A stretch of DNA of 64,000 nt. Origin: Hygrophila difformis. Taxonomy: Eukaryota > Streptophyta > Magnoliopsida > Lamiales > Acanthaceae. Made by a program: the position numbers and the translations under genes. Under the pieces are notes generated by a model that made no database searches, was not told the DNA's origin, and worked only from the letters and a program-made list of their open reading frames with translations. This document shows, piece after piece, positions 1 to 11,480 of the stretch (within the stretch, counting starts at the first letter, position 1; every line of letters starts with the position of its first letter). The stretch lies in assembly GCA_030278955.1 (NCBI GenBank), contig JAOANR010000010.1, forward strand, positions 19,312,444-19,376,443, read 5' to 3'.

Positions 1-972
1 TCAAACCCGTCCATATACTCCTTCCCTCGACCGGGATTGAGTTACCAAAGTCGGGGGCCGAAAATAAGGTAAGAAATCGTCGAAATATGCAATACGATCG
101 CATACTGCTACTTGGCGCGGTCATGGCGCGGTTTGTGGCTTAGGACCGCGCGGGTCCCGGCTGGGCTGCGGTCCGTGTCGGGCCGTGCGTTCCGCCGGGC
201 CTTTTCTCCTCTCATTCGGGCTTCTGTCCTCCTACGTTTTCGGGTTCGATTTTTCGGGTCATTCTCGGATTATGATTCCTATATTAATCTATTTCGACTT
301 GAAATTGATTTCGTGTTTGAAATCTTAAGTCCGTCGATTTCGGATTTGTCGACTTCCAATTCGTCGTCTTTTGGCTCCCGTGCAATAATTTATCTAATTC
401 AATTATTTCCGACTTCACGGGTTCCTGGAATTAAAATTCTTTTCTTTCTTGAATTTAATTCCAATTCTTTTGACTCGATTCATGGAATGTCTGTGGGCTT
501 CCTTTTCCTCTTTTATTCCATTTTGAATTTTTGAATCTATCGGCGTTTCATTTCCGAGCAATAATTTATTGTGATAAATTATTTTCTTCTTCTCGGAGAT
601 ATTTCGATCTTGATTGGATTAAGAAATAAATTTTATTCCTTTGGACGCCGATAAAAAATCCCGGGTATTACAGTCTACCCCCCTTAAGAATCAACTTCGT
701 CCCCGAAGTTGGGTGTTAGCTTCTCGCGAGCTTGGAACTAAGGTCCTTTCTATTTTGTGCTATTGTTTGTTTGCGTGATTGTATCATTATGTGTTGTTGT
801 TGTTGATGTTGTTTGTATTATTTTATTATATTGTTTGACTGAACCCGGAATTGAAATTTCCAAGTTGCCTACGTACCCGGTGAAGGGATCAAGTCATCAC
901 GTAGTTCAAAACAGTTTGAATTTGTTTATTTGAAATACAAAATATTCGGATTAGAATATTCGGGTCGTTACA
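1..972 (-). mobile_element. LTR of element A, 3' LTR of unit A1 (partial)
   Basis: On the minus strand this starts with TGTAACGACCCG immediately after a polypurine tract (973-988) and runs off the window at position 1. It is very similar to the right ends of the complete LTRs ending at 6022 and 53634. It contains an inner PPT-like site followed by TGTAATACCCGGG (about 660-688) and an inverted repeat at 693-710 (arms AACTTCG/CGAAGTT). The ORF over 112-534 recurs in other LTR copies only because the DNA is repeated. Confidence 0.85.
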
Positions 973-988
973 TCCTCCCCCCCTTAAG
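973..988 (-). promoter_or_regulatory. Polypurine tract of unit A1
   Basis: The minus strand reads CTTAAGGGGGGGAGGA and abuts the TGTAACGACC start of the LTR, the expected site for plus-strand priming. A near-perfect hairpin (about 996-1015, loop GGGA on the minus strand) lies just upstream in element orientation. Confidence 0.85.
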
Positions 989-1107
989 ATTACAATTATG
1001 TCCCCATAACTGCCTATGTATTATTCGCAAACAGGTTCGGGTATCGTTGCCTATGATCCTTCCTCATTGAGCTGGCAAGTCAGCTTGATCGATGTCGTTC
1101 AATCGTC

Positions 1108-2165
1108 CTATGGCTCTTCTGGTTGAGGGTTTACCAAATCTAGCCTTTTCTCAATCCTCTCCTCACGAACATTGCATTCTCTAATCATGTGGCCATCCCC
1201 ACCACATCTATAACAAGTCCTGCGCCTTGGGCCTTCGTGCACCAGATGGGCTTGGTGGCACTGCCGGCAACGTGGTATGACTGTATGACGTATGCCGTTT
1301 CTCCCATAATTGAAACCTTTATTCTTATTCTCCTTAAAATTTCCATTGCTAATGTTTCGATTCTTTTTCTCAAACTCTTGCGAGTTCTTGCTCGACTCAC
1401 CGTTTTCTTTACGCTTCAGTTGCTGGACTCGATCAATTGCTACAACTCGATCGTAAACCGTCTCCAGGTTTGTGAATTGTCCTACTGCAAGTATCTCCCG
1501 AATAGTAAGGTTCAGACCCATCTCGAATTTCTGAGCCTTGTCAGAGTCAGTTGGTACTATCCTTGTAGCAAATCGCACCAATTCCTTGAATTTGGTGTAG
1601 TAATCTTGTACTGTTTGCACTCCTTGTCTGAGGTTGATGAATTTCTCGTATTTCGCAGTCTTGGTGCTCAGTGGGTAGAATCTTTCTCTCAAGGCTTCTT
1701 TAGTCCTTCCCAGGTGCAGGCTTCTTCATCTTCCTCTAAATTCGTTTGTAGGTTTTGCCACCACTCATCGGCTTCGCCTCCTAAGCAGTAGGTCGCTACA
1801 CGTATCTTCTCCTCGTCGGGGCATTTGATAGCGTCCAAAAGTTTATCAAAGGTACGGATCCACCCCTCTAGTTTGGCGGGATCTTCCTCCCCATCATAGT
1901 GTGGTGGTTGATAAGGATTTACCAAAGCTAGATATTTGTTTCGAGCTACTGGCGGAGGTATTGCCGCTTGTGCCCTATGCACCTCGGTGTTTCCTAATGC
2001 TACGAGTACTTCTTCTACTGTCCTTAAACGTTCATCCATGTTGTTGGGGATAGGAGGCGCTCGATCTCGTACGTTCGGAGGAATCTCATTGTTGTTAGGT
2101 GCGTTTGGAAGGTCAGTGTCAGTGCCGTTTGGGCTTACCTTCCTCAATTTTCTTTTAGGTGCCAT
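1108..2165 (-). pseudogene. gag: gag of element A, copy A1 (frameshifted)
   Basis: Structural Gag protein of a Ty3/gypsy element, expected to form the cytoplasmic virus-like particle and bind genomic RNA. It is read in two pieces, 2165-1689 and 1692-1108, with a frameshift near 1691-1706; compared with the intact copy at 53770-54828 one base is missing there. The first piece holds the N-terminus and the start of the Retrotrans_gag domain (YQPPHYDGEEDP, GGEADEWW). The second holds the domain end and two zinc knuckles. The first knuckle has lost its last cysteine (VHEG where A3 has VREC); the second, CYRCGGDGHMIREC, is intact. The start ATG is at 2163-2165. No protease or pol follows, only about 120 bases to the PPT. 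Family assignment is firm; loss of function is inferred from the frameshift and the lost cysteine. Confidence 0.88.
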
Positions 2166-2639
2166 TTTCTGTTATAAAAGTACGCGAATGTGAGTTTCTA
2201 AGTGATCAAGATCTAGGATTAAGGCAAAGTTAGTCTCTAGCAAGCGCTCCTAAGTCAAGGTCATGTCGAGTTCTAAGGAATGTTTCTTAACATCGATAGT
2301 TCACATAAAAGAGTTAAGAGTAAATGTATATATGCAATGCAAATGATGATCCCCCCGAAGCTAATGTATATTTTATATCTATCTTCCATGGGTTTAAAAA
2401 GAAAAAAAGTTTATTCCATGGAGGTAATACTCTAAAAATTAGAAATAATAGTACCTAAAAGTCTTGGGCCTCAATATTGGGCCGAAATAATACACATTTG
2501 GGGTTTATTAAAAATATAGGGATTGGGCCTTTAAAAATAATTGGGCTGAAAAGTTGGGCCCAATTAGTAAGTAAATAATTGGTCGAAGAAAAATACTTGG
2601 GCTTCAAAAATTTTGGGTTTAAAAATAATTTGGGCTAGG
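2166..2639 (-). other. A1 leader, gag-proximal part
   Basis: Untranslated leader between primer site and gag, interrupted by the solo LTR at 2640. It matches 49761-50232 in unit A2. It has several TTGGGCC/GGGCCCAA motifs between about 2460 and 2580, otherwise AT-rich sequence with no coding potential. Confidence 0.75.
2635..2639. repeat. Target-site duplication CTAGG, left copy
   Basis: CTAGG directly precedes the solo LTR; its partner is at 6023-6027. The undisrupted sequence is visible in unit A2 near 50228. Confidence 0.88.
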
Positions 2640-5600
2640 TGTAACACCCCGGATTTGATAACCCAGGCCGGGATGTCACCGCCACACCTCCCAAGCAAGA
2701 CACGACTTCATTCGAGCTCACTTGAAAGATGCAAGGCTAAGGGTATAAGATAATTTTAAACAACCAAGTCCGGAAATACTTATATTTAAAAATAATAATC
2801 ATCCATACACGCAGCGGAAATATAAGTTGTGCAGCGGAAATAAAGTATAAGGGCCGACATGGCCAAAACACGGGTTAAACAGGCCCGTTCATACTATAGT
2901 CTAATGCAAATTTAAAATAAAGAGTTCCCAAAAATTCCCATGCATGTACGTGTTCAGTATAATCCATATGCTCTGTAGGAAAAAGAAGGAAATGGTTTGG
3001 GTCAGCAAAACGTGCTGAGTAAGTTAACACCTAGCATGATTTAGGGGTTTCAAAGCCTTTAATTAAATTTAACAAAACATGCTTGTAGGTAATACACAAT
3101 TTGAGTTAATCATCACTAAAAATTAAATGGCATAATTTAAAACAAAGAAAATATTCAATTCTCTTAATTCTCTCATGATTTCAGGATTTGGTATTTCAAG
3201 GATTTCACTCTTTCACTTTTGTTCGATATGATCTAGTATAATATGTTCTCGGGAAAATGAACCCGCAAGAATTTAAATGCATCCTAGGGAATCAAACCCG
3301 TAGGAATCAACACACGACCTGGGGAATCGAACCCGCAGGAAAACAAACAATCGCCCTTGGGGAATCGAACCCGCAAGAACTCAAATACATCCTAGGGAAT
3401 TGAACCCGTAGGAATCAACACACATCCTGGGGAATCGAACCCGCAGGAAAACAAACGATCGCCCTTGGGGAATCGAACCCGCAAGAACTCAAATACATCC
3501 TAGGGAATTGAACCCGTAGGAATCAACACACATCCTGGGGAATCGAACCCGCAGGGAAACAAACGATCGCCCTTGGGGAATCGAACCCGCAAGAACTCAA
3601 ATACATCCTAGGGAATTGAACCCGTAGGAATCAACACACATCCTGGGGAATCGAACCCGCAGGAAAACAAACGATCGCCCTTGGGGAATCGAACCCGCAA
3701 GAACTCAAATACATCCTAGGGAATTGAACCCGTAGGAATCAACACACATCCTGGGGAATCGAACCCGCAGGAGAACATACAATCGCCCTCGGGGAATCAA
3801 ACCCGCAAGGTAATAGCACATTTCGCAAATTTCACAAGTTTCTCAAAATATAACTTTACACAAGTCGCTGTCTTACTCCGTAATTATTTAAAATTTCATT
3901 TTAAGTCCGAAAACTCTAAAATTTCACCAGTAACTCGAAAACACGGAGACGAACAAGTTTCATGTTTTAAGTTTCTCGATCCGGGTTAAGGAAACGAGCC
4001 AAAAATCAAGTCTTTCACCAAAGTAGCATGCTGTCAGGTTTCAGATTTTGACAAAGCTTCAAAACTCGACAATTTGACACATCAAATGTACTCTAAAAAT
4101 TCTGAACTTTTATATGCACATACTAGACATGATTTTCTACAACTTTCATTTAGATTGTGAAGATCAATTCGGGCTAGAAAATATAGGAACATGCTCATCA
4201 AGTTCGGACATCTACACTGTCAGATTTTCGAAAACATTTTACAAAGCAGTTTATGTTCGGATCGTTTTGGGGTAGCAAACGTTGATGAAAATATCTGAAA
4301 TTTTGACACCACATAGTTTAATGTGTTAGGATCAAAAGTCTAGTTTTGAGTTTTGGGGTTTGAACTCTCGAAATAGGGGTTTTGGTCCGACTTCAAATCT
4401 GTCACAGTTTCAAGTTCGACTTTTAGGGCAGGTTCATTGGAGGCCATTTTCGGATATCAAAACACAATGGAAAATTATGAATATTTTACACAAACTAGAT
4501 CTATGTCTTAGGAACGTTTTTCATGTTTTGAGTTTTACCGTTTGAGCAGTTTTAGTGTTCGAAAAATTCGCACCAATACGCTGCGCCGGGGGTTTTTCGC
4601 GTTGACAGATTTTTGAGTTTCTAAATCTCTATGTTTGGTTACATTTTAAGTCACCCAAAACCAAGTAAGCATTAACTTACAGTGGGGATGATATCTAGGA
4701 GGTCACGGGGTCGTCCGGAATCCACGGGATGTCACGAACGAATCTCCTCAAGTCGATTCTTCTTCCTTTGGCTCCGATTTGTGTTTTTGAGAATAAAAAC
4801 CATAAGTTAGAATCTAAATCCGACGAAAACTATGAAATGAAGTTCAAGACTTCATCTTACCACTATCTAGGGTCTGAATACTTCCTATCCACGTCCTCCT
4901 TTCTCCGGTTTGTTCGTCGGAAATTGATCGGAAGGCAAGAACACAAGAGAATATGGGGTTTTCGGTTTGAGAGAAGTTTGAGAGTTTAGAAGTGGTTTGG
5001 AGGCTGTAAAAATTTGAAGATTAGGGTTAGGGAGCAGCCTAATATCGTCCCAATATCATTCCATAGCCCGGGATTGAGTTTCCAAAGTCGGGGGTCGAAA
5101 ATATGGCAAGAAAATCGTCGGGACGTGTTGTTGCCGAATTCTGGGGGTGTCACGCACCCTTGGCGCGCACCTAGGCTAAAGACCGCGCGGCCAGCGCGCG
5201 GCCTCCGCCGGGACCTCGGTCCGGGCGGGTCCGTGCGATCCGATCGGGCCTTTTCTCCTCTCTTTCGGACTTCTGTGCTCCTATGTTTTCGGGCTCGATT
5301 TTTCGGGTCATTCTCGGATTATAAATTCTTATCTTAAATCAATCTCGTCTCGAGTTAATCCCGTACTTGAAATCTTGAGTCCGTTGCATTTGGATTCGTC
5401 GGGTTCTAATTCGTCGTCTTTTGACTCCCGTGCAACAATTTATCTAATTAATTTATTTCCAACTTCACGGGTTCCTGGAATTAGAATTCTTTTCTTTCTT
5501 GAATTTAGTTTCAATTCTTTTGACTCGATTTCATGGAATGTCTTCAGGCTTCCTTTCCCTCCTTTATTCCATTTTGAATTTTTGAATCTATCGGCGTTTC

Positions 5601-6022
5601 ATTTCCGAGCTATAATTTATTGTGATAAATTATTTTCTTCTTCTCGGAGATATTTCAACCTTGATTTGATTAAGAAATAAATTTTATTCCTTTGGACGCC
5701 GATAAAAATCCCGGGTATTATAGTCTACCCCCCTTAAGAATCAACTTCGTCCCCGAAGTTGGGTGTTAGCTTCTCGCGAGCTTGGAACTAAGGTCCTTTC
5801 TATTTTGTGCTATTGTTTGAATGCATGATTGTATCATTATGTGTTGTTGTTCTTGATGTTGTTTTTATTATTTTATTATATCGTTCGACTGAACCCAGAA
5901 TTGAAATTTCCAAGTTGCCTACGTACCCTGTGAAGGGATCAAGTCATTACGTAGTTCAAAACAATTTGAATTTGTTTATTCGAAATACAAAATATTCGGA
6001 ATAGAATATTCGGGTCGTTACA
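2640..6022 (-). mobile_element. Solo LTR of element A with TSD CTAGG
   Basis: A 3383-bp LTR begins TGTAACACCCCGG and ends GGGTCGTTACA on the plus strand. It is bracketed by the 5-bp duplication CTAGG (2635-2639 and 6023-6027). Unit A2 shows the empty site (GGGCTAGGAAATTTG near 50226), so both ends are secure. No internal region or second LTR is present, so it is a solo LTR, normally formed by LTR-LTR recombination. It carries an expanded B-box array (3251-3810). The inner PPT-like site and TG start at about 5713-5740 lie inside the LTR, showing that the A LTR starts at the outer PPT. Confidence 0.9.
3251..3810 (-). repeat. B-box-like repeat array, 16 units, solo LTR
   Basis: About 16 copies of a motif reading GGTTCGATTCCCC on the minus strand (GGGGAATCGAACC on plus), an exact match to the tRNA TPsiC/B-box consensus GGTTCGANNCC in most units. 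Units alternate with about 15-25 bp spacers and form a higher-order repeat of about 107 bp (three boxes per period, roughly four periods). The other A LTRs have 10 units, so this copy has expanded. No A box or tRNA body was seen. Confidence 0.85.
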
Positions 6023-6027
6023 CTAGG

Positions 6028-6175
6028 AAATTTGAAATAATAATTTGGGCTTCTAAAAATAATAGCTTTAAAGTAATAATAATAATGGTTTAAAAATAAT
6101 AGTTTAAAAAATAATAATGATAATAGTCTTAAAAATATTCCGGCTCTCTAAAATAATAGTTTTAAAATATTCCGA
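6028..6175 (-). other. A1 leader, LTR-proximal part
   Basis: AT-rich leader (repeated AATAATAGTTTAAA-like words) between the solo-LTR insertion and the primer-binding site; it matches about 50233-50379. No coding potential. Confidence 0.7.
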
Positions 6176-6187
6176 GCTCTGATACCA
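6176..6187 (-). promoter_or_regulatory. Primer-binding site (initiator tRNA-Met), unit A1
   Basis: The minus strand reads TGGTATCAGAGC, the standard plant initiator tRNA-Met primer-binding site, three bases after the LTR terminus at 6191. It fixes the orientation of unit A1. Confidence 0.9.
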
Positions 6188-6190
6188 CTT

Positions 6191-8819
6191 TGTAACACAC
6201 CGGATTTGATAACCCAGGCCGGGATGCCACCGCCACACCTCCCTAGCAAGACACGGTTTCTCCGAGCTTGCTAAAGAGATGCAAGGCTAAGGTTTTTCAG
6301 AATTTAAAACATTCAAACAACCCATTGAAATATAACTTGAAAATAGTATCATTAATTTGCAGCGGGAAATAATATTTAGATATAAGTAATGCAGCGGAAT
6401 TTAAATTGGGCCAACATGGCCAAAACACGGGTTAAACATGCCCGTTCATATTATAGTCTAATGCAAATTTGAAATAAAGTGTTCCCAAAAATTCCCATGC
6501 ATGTACGTGCTCAGTATAATCCACATGCTCTGTAGGAAAAAAGAAAGAAATGGTTTTGGGTCAGCAAAACGTGCTGAGTAAGTTAACAACTAGTATGATT
6601 TAGGGGTTTCAAAGCCTTTAATTAAATTTAATAAAAACATGCTTGTAGGTAATACACAATTTTAAATTAGTCATCCACTAATAAATAAATGGCATAATTT
6701 AAAACAAGGATTTCCACGTGATCATAATTCAACTTACATGGTAAAATAATTTGCAAGGCATAATTTAAACAAAGAAAATATTCAAGTCTCTAAATTTTCC
6801 CATGATTTCAGGATTTGGTATTTCAAGGATTTCACTCTTTCACTTTTGTTCGATATGATCTAGTATAATTTGTTCTCGGGGAAATGGACCCGCAAGAATT
6901 TAAACGCATCCTAGGGAATCAAACCCGTAGGAATCAACAAATGTCCTGGGGAATCGAACCCACAGGAAAACAAACAATCGCCCTTGGGGAATCGAACCCG
7001 CAAGAACTCAAATACATCCCAGGGAATCGAACCCGTAGGAATCAACACATATCCTGGGGAATCGAACACGCAGGAGAACATACAATCGCCCTTGGGGAAT
7101 CGAACCCGCAAGAACTCAAATATATCCTAGGGAATTGAACCCATAGGAATCAACACACATCCTGGGGAATCGAACCCGCAGGAAAACAAACAATCGCCCT
7201 TGGGGAATCAAACCCGCAAGGTAAGAACACATTTTACAAATTTCACAAGTTTCTCCAAAATATAACTTTACACAAGTCGCTGTCTTACTCTGTAATTATT
7301 TAAAAGTTCATTTTAGATCCAAAAATTCTGAAATTTCACCAGTAACTCGAAAACACCGAGACGAACAAGTTTCATTTTTAAGTTTCTCGATCTGGGTTAA
7401 GGAAACAAGCCAAAAATCAAGTCTTTCACCAAAGTAGTATGCTGTCAGGTTTCAGATTCGACACCGTTTCAAAACTCGACATTTTGACACAACAAATGGA
7501 CTCCGAAAATCTTGAAATTTTATATGCACATACTAGACATGATTTCCTACAACTTTCATTTAGATTGTAAAGATCAATTCGGACTAGAAAATATAGAAAC
7601 AAGCTCATCAAGTTCGGACCGTTGCACTGTCCGATTTTCGAAAAGTTTCATACCACAGTTTATGTTCGGATCGATTTCGGATAGCAAACGTTGATGAAAA
7701 TGGCTGAAATGTTTACACAACATAGATTAATGTGTTAGGATCAAAAGTCTAGTTTTGTGTTTTTCGGTTTGAACTCTTTAAGTAGAGGTTTTGGTCCGAT
7801 TTCATATCTGTCACAGTTTCAAGTTCGACTTTTAGGGCAGGTTCGTTGGAGGCCATTTTTGGACACAATGAAAAATTATGAAAATTTTACACAAACTAGA
7901 TCTATGTCTTAGGAATGTTTTTCATGTTTTGAGTTTTTCCGTTTGAGCAGTTTTATGGGTTCGAAAAATTCGCACCAAATCGCTGCGCCGGGGGTTTTTC
8001 GTGTTGACAGATTTTAGAGTTGTTAAATCCCTATGTTTGGTTGCATTTTAAGTCACCCAAAACCAAGTAAGCATTAACTTAGAGTGGAGATGATGTCTAG
8101 GACGTCTCTGGATCGATCGGGGCGCCCACGCATGCTATGAACACGTCCCAATTACTTCGTCTCTTCTTCGTTGGCCCCGAAACGAAATCGAAAGTAAAAA
8201 TCTAGGGTTAGATCGGATTTTCGGACTCGAAAACTTAAACGAAAACCTAAGGAAGACTTACCACAATCTGGAACACTAAAGGTGTTGTTCTCCACGCCTC
8301 CTTCGTCGATTTTTGTTGCCGGAAAGTGATCGGAAAGTCGTCGGATCGGTTTTGGATGAACAAGGGAGAAGTTTTGAGAGTTTGGGAGGAATGGGGGCTG
8401 CCACTTCGAAATTTAGGGTTCATTATGAGTGTCCAATCCCCTCAAACCCGTCCATATACTCCTTCCCTCGACCGGGATTGAGTTACCAAAGTCGGGGGCC
8501 AAAAATAAGGTAAGAAATCGTCGAAATCCGCAATACGATCGCATACTGCTACTTGGCGCGGTCATGGCGCGGTTTGTGGCTTAGGACCGCGCGGGTCCCG
8601 GCTGGGCTGCGGTCCGTGCCGGGCCGTGCGTTCCGTCGGGCCTTTTCTCCTCTAATTCGGGCTTCTGTCCTCCTACGTTTTCGTGTTCGATTTTTCGGGT
8701 CATTCTCGGATTATGATTCCTATATTAATCTATTTCGACTTGAAATTGATTTCGTGTTTGAAATCTTAAGTCCGTCGGTTTCGGATTTGTCGACTTCCAA
8801 TTCGTCGTCTTTTGGCTCC
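6191..8819 (-). mobile_element. LTR of element A between A1 and A2, left part
   Basis: Begins TGTAACACACCGG next to the primer-binding site. It is interrupted at 8819/8820 by array B and resumes at 41036. Relative to 50395-53634 it lacks about 275 bp at the resumption point. A possible TATA (TATATGG on minus) lies at 8452-8458. ORFs inside are repeated-DNA artefacts. Confidence 0.85.
6876..7220 (-). repeat. B-box-like repeat array, 10 units
   Basis: Ten GGTTCGATTCCC-type units on the minus strand with spacers of about 20 bp; a few units carry single-base changes (for example GAACACGC on plus at about 7066). Same position within the LTR as the arrays at 3251-3810 and 51080-51425. Confidence 0.85.
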
Positions 8820-9374
8820 TGTAATACCCGAGAATTTTACAACATAAAATAAATAAATAAATAAATAAAAATAATAAATAAACAAACATGATAAATAGAT
8901 AAAGAATCATAAGAGATGAGAAATGGAATTTAAATTAAAAAGGAATCAATATTTCGAGAACCCGGGAAGCCGAAAACAATTTAGTCAAATAAATGGTCAC
9001 ACGTGAACCCAACATCGATGGACTCAATTACTCGAGTCCACATGTAAATTTAGACCCGAATAAAATGACGATAGGAAATAGGAGCCCGAAGATATCCCGG
9101 AAATCCGAATCCGAGAACATAGAGGGATAGAAGTCCGAAAGAGAGAAGGAAAAGCGCGACGGATCGCACGACCCGCCCGGACCGGAGTCCAGGCCTGAGT
9201 GGCGCGCTGGCCGCGCAATTGTTGGCTTGGGACCCGCCACGACCGCGCCAACTGGCAGAAACGCCCCGTGCGAGATTTACTCGCCCAAATCCGGATTTTC
9301 CGACTTCGGTTGAACACCTTGCGACTCAAGACATCCTAGGGCTGCCTTTGGACGACCTTTAGGTCCTTTCCATC

Positions 9375-9382
9375 TATAAATA
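9375..9382 (+). promoter_or_regulatory. TATA box of LTR1, array B
   Basis: TATAAATA within an otherwise TATA-poor GC-rich stretch; the same octamer is at 34081-34088 (LTR2) and 38918-38925 (LTR3). Transcription start is inferred about 30 bp downstream. Confidence 0.7.
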
Positions 9383-9672
9383 ACCATCCTAATCAGCCCC
9401 AAACTCTTTACGAAACCCTACGAAATCTCTCTACACACAAAACCCTAATTCCGGAGTCGTCGGAGGCACAAAACCGAATCAAGGGACTGACTTGGACGAA
9501 AATTAGGAGTCTTCGATCGTCGGGGTAAGATCCGAACCCTTCTTGTCCATTCTTTTCCATTCTTGATTCGAAAACGAATCCTAATTCAATCCTTTTTTTC
9601 TATTCTAAACCCCCGATCCGGATCGAGAACGAAGAACCCGACGAACGGAGAGGATAAACGGTGGACTGGAAG

Positions 9673-9677
9673 CCACG
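9673..9677. repeat. Target-site duplication CCACG, left copy
   Basis: CCACG precedes the LTR start TGATAATGG; the partner at 29520-29524 follows the LTR end TTTCA. The empty site, AAGCCACGCCTTC, is present in LTR2 of array B. Confidence 0.92.
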
Positions 9678-9977
9678 TGATAATGGCCACAAATGACCAT
9701 TATTTTCAATCCATTTCCGTGTCTTAAACGGGCATTTGATCGCATTCCGGTCTTACATTAAGTAAGAAAGCAGTCGAATTGGACTGATTTATGCATAATT
9801 GTAAAAATATTGAGCTGGTGTGAAAAAGACACAAATATGTAATTTTATTACATATTTATGTTAGAAAAATCCAAAAACATGAGAAAAAGAAAAGGAAACA
9901 AAAAGATGGGAAAAAGATAGACAAGCCCACAAAAAGAATATTTTCGGCCCATCTGGCCCAATCCAGCAGGCCCAGGA

Positions 9978-10230
9978 AGGCCTTTGTCGCGGAAGCCCTT
10001 TGGCGCGATGCAGTGTTCCGCGACAAAGGAGGGTTCCGCGACCAAGCAGCCCAGATGAAGAGGAGACCAGCCATGACCTTTGTCGCGATGACCCTTGTCG
10101 CGGTGGCATGCTCCGCGACAAAGGCATGACTCCGCGACCAAGACACCCAATTAGAGACACAAGACCCAGTCGAGAAGCCTTGCCACATGCAGTATGTTCC
10201 GCGACCAAACTTGATGCTCCGAGACAAAGC
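9978..10230 (+). repeat. GTCGCGG/CCGCGAC motif cluster upstream of the LTR TATA
   Basis: About ten short inverted CpG-rich motifs (TTGTCGCGG and CCGCGACAA forms) lie within 250 bp, 70-320 bp upstream of TATAAATA. The same cluster lies upstream of the TATA of the internal F-box gene (20873-21180), which suggests a shared promoter module. Confidence 0.8.
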
Positions 10231-10299
10231 TGTGATGTGTGTGATGTCTTAAGACACAATGGGCTAGAATCAAGGCCCATGGGCTTAGGGTTACACTTC

Positions 10300-10307
10300 T
10301 ATAAATA
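10300..10307 (+). promoter_or_regulatory. TATA box of the Athila-like 5' LTR
   Basis: TATAAATA about 620 bp into the LTR; the same box is at 25432-25439 in the 3' LTR. Confidence 0.7.
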
Positions 10308-10953
10308 TGAGGTGTCACCCATGAGCTAAGGTTGGAAAAATTGGAATTCTGTTGAGCTCTCTTGAAGACAAGCTTAGGAGTTCTTCCTTAGGTAGAGTAG
10401 TTTAGGTTTATTTTCTTGTATTATTTTTGCTCTTAGCTTAGCTTAGTTTAGTGTTTTACTGTTCACAATGATTTAGATAGCCACTTTACACCATGTTTTG
10501 GTTTCTAAACTCTTATTTTTAAGGTTTGTAATACCCAAATCATGGGTATTAACAACACCCCTTCAATAATATGGGAAAACATTCACCATTTGTGTCCCAA
10601 ATCATGAAATGGGTCTCACACCCCATGGATTTATGCTTTCTTTTTCATTTTGGGGTCTTTTGACCCCCATTATGCTGTTTTTATGTTTACTGTTGGCATA
10701 TTATGGATAATGTTGTGTGAATGTGTGATCAAACCCTAGATTAGGACTCTTGCTTTATTTTTAATATTCTGCTCAGCCTTGTTTATTTTTGTTTAAGCAT
10801 GCTCTTCCTTATTTTGAATGTTTCTTGCTTGTTTTTAGCTTAGAATAGCTTTTTAATCTGAAATAGGGTGAGATCACGCTGTTTGCATGCCACTGTTCAT
10901 TTCTGCTTTTTCTGACTTTTGTCCTGAACCACCTCGGGCGCCAACCGCCTTTT

Positions 10954-11480
10954 GGCGCGGAACCACGTTCCGCGACAAAATGGTTGCTCCGCGACCAAGG
11001 TGTCGCAAGACACTTGTCTCCATAATTTAAAACCCTTTGTCGCGGATCACCTTGTCGCGGAGCCACGTTCCGCGACAAAACCTTCCATGCATAGCGACAA
11101 AGGAGCCAAACTCTCGCATTTTGTCTGCATGGCTTTTTGTCGCGGAATCACCTTGTCGCGGAACCACGTTCCGCGACAAAATCTCATTCTGAGACAGAAA
11201 AATTATGCCATGTTCCTTAATCTTTGAACACTTTGTCGCGGAACACCTTGTCGCGGAACCACGTTCCGCGACAAAATTTCCATGCATAGCGACAAAGGTT
11301 CAAATGCCATAGGAATTTTCTGAAAACACTTTGTCGCGAAACACTCTTGTCGCGGAACCACGTTCCGCGACAAAATCTTGCATAGCGACAAAGAGGCGTT
11401 ATGCTGCCAAAAATTCTAAAAACTTGTCGGGATACCCATGTCGCGGACCTCGGACCGCGACAAAATTTATGGTATCGCGA
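10954..11480 (+). repeat. Tandem hairpin array, period about 98 bp
   Basis: Hairpins of the form TTGTCGCGGAAC-CAC-GTTCCGCGACAA sit at about 10954, 11052, 11153, 11248 and 11347. Three have a perfect 12-bp stem and two have one mismatch. Each is followed by a spacer often containing CATAGCGACAAAG. The repeat creates spurious overlapping ORFs on both strands. Confidence 0.88.

Larger units (their letters stand above)
8820..9677 (+). mobile_element. LTR1 of array B, 5' part
   Basis: Starts TGTAATACCCGAG, followed by an (AAAT)n-rich stretch, a GC-rich GCGCG palindromic block (about 9200-9250), TATAAATA at 9375-9382 and AAACCCTAA at 9440-9448. It is interrupted after CCACG (9673-9677); the uninterrupted sequence is seen at about 34370-34390. 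Confidence 0.87.

Noticed and set aside
112..534. 140-residue ORF, repeated at 52768-53190 and partly at 8553-8852
   Set aside because: Lies antisense in the A LTR and recurs with the LTR; no domain or codon signal.
3251..3810. CRISPR-like direct repeats
   Set aside because: Plant retrotransposon context, irregular short spacers that are themselves repeated, and no cas genes.
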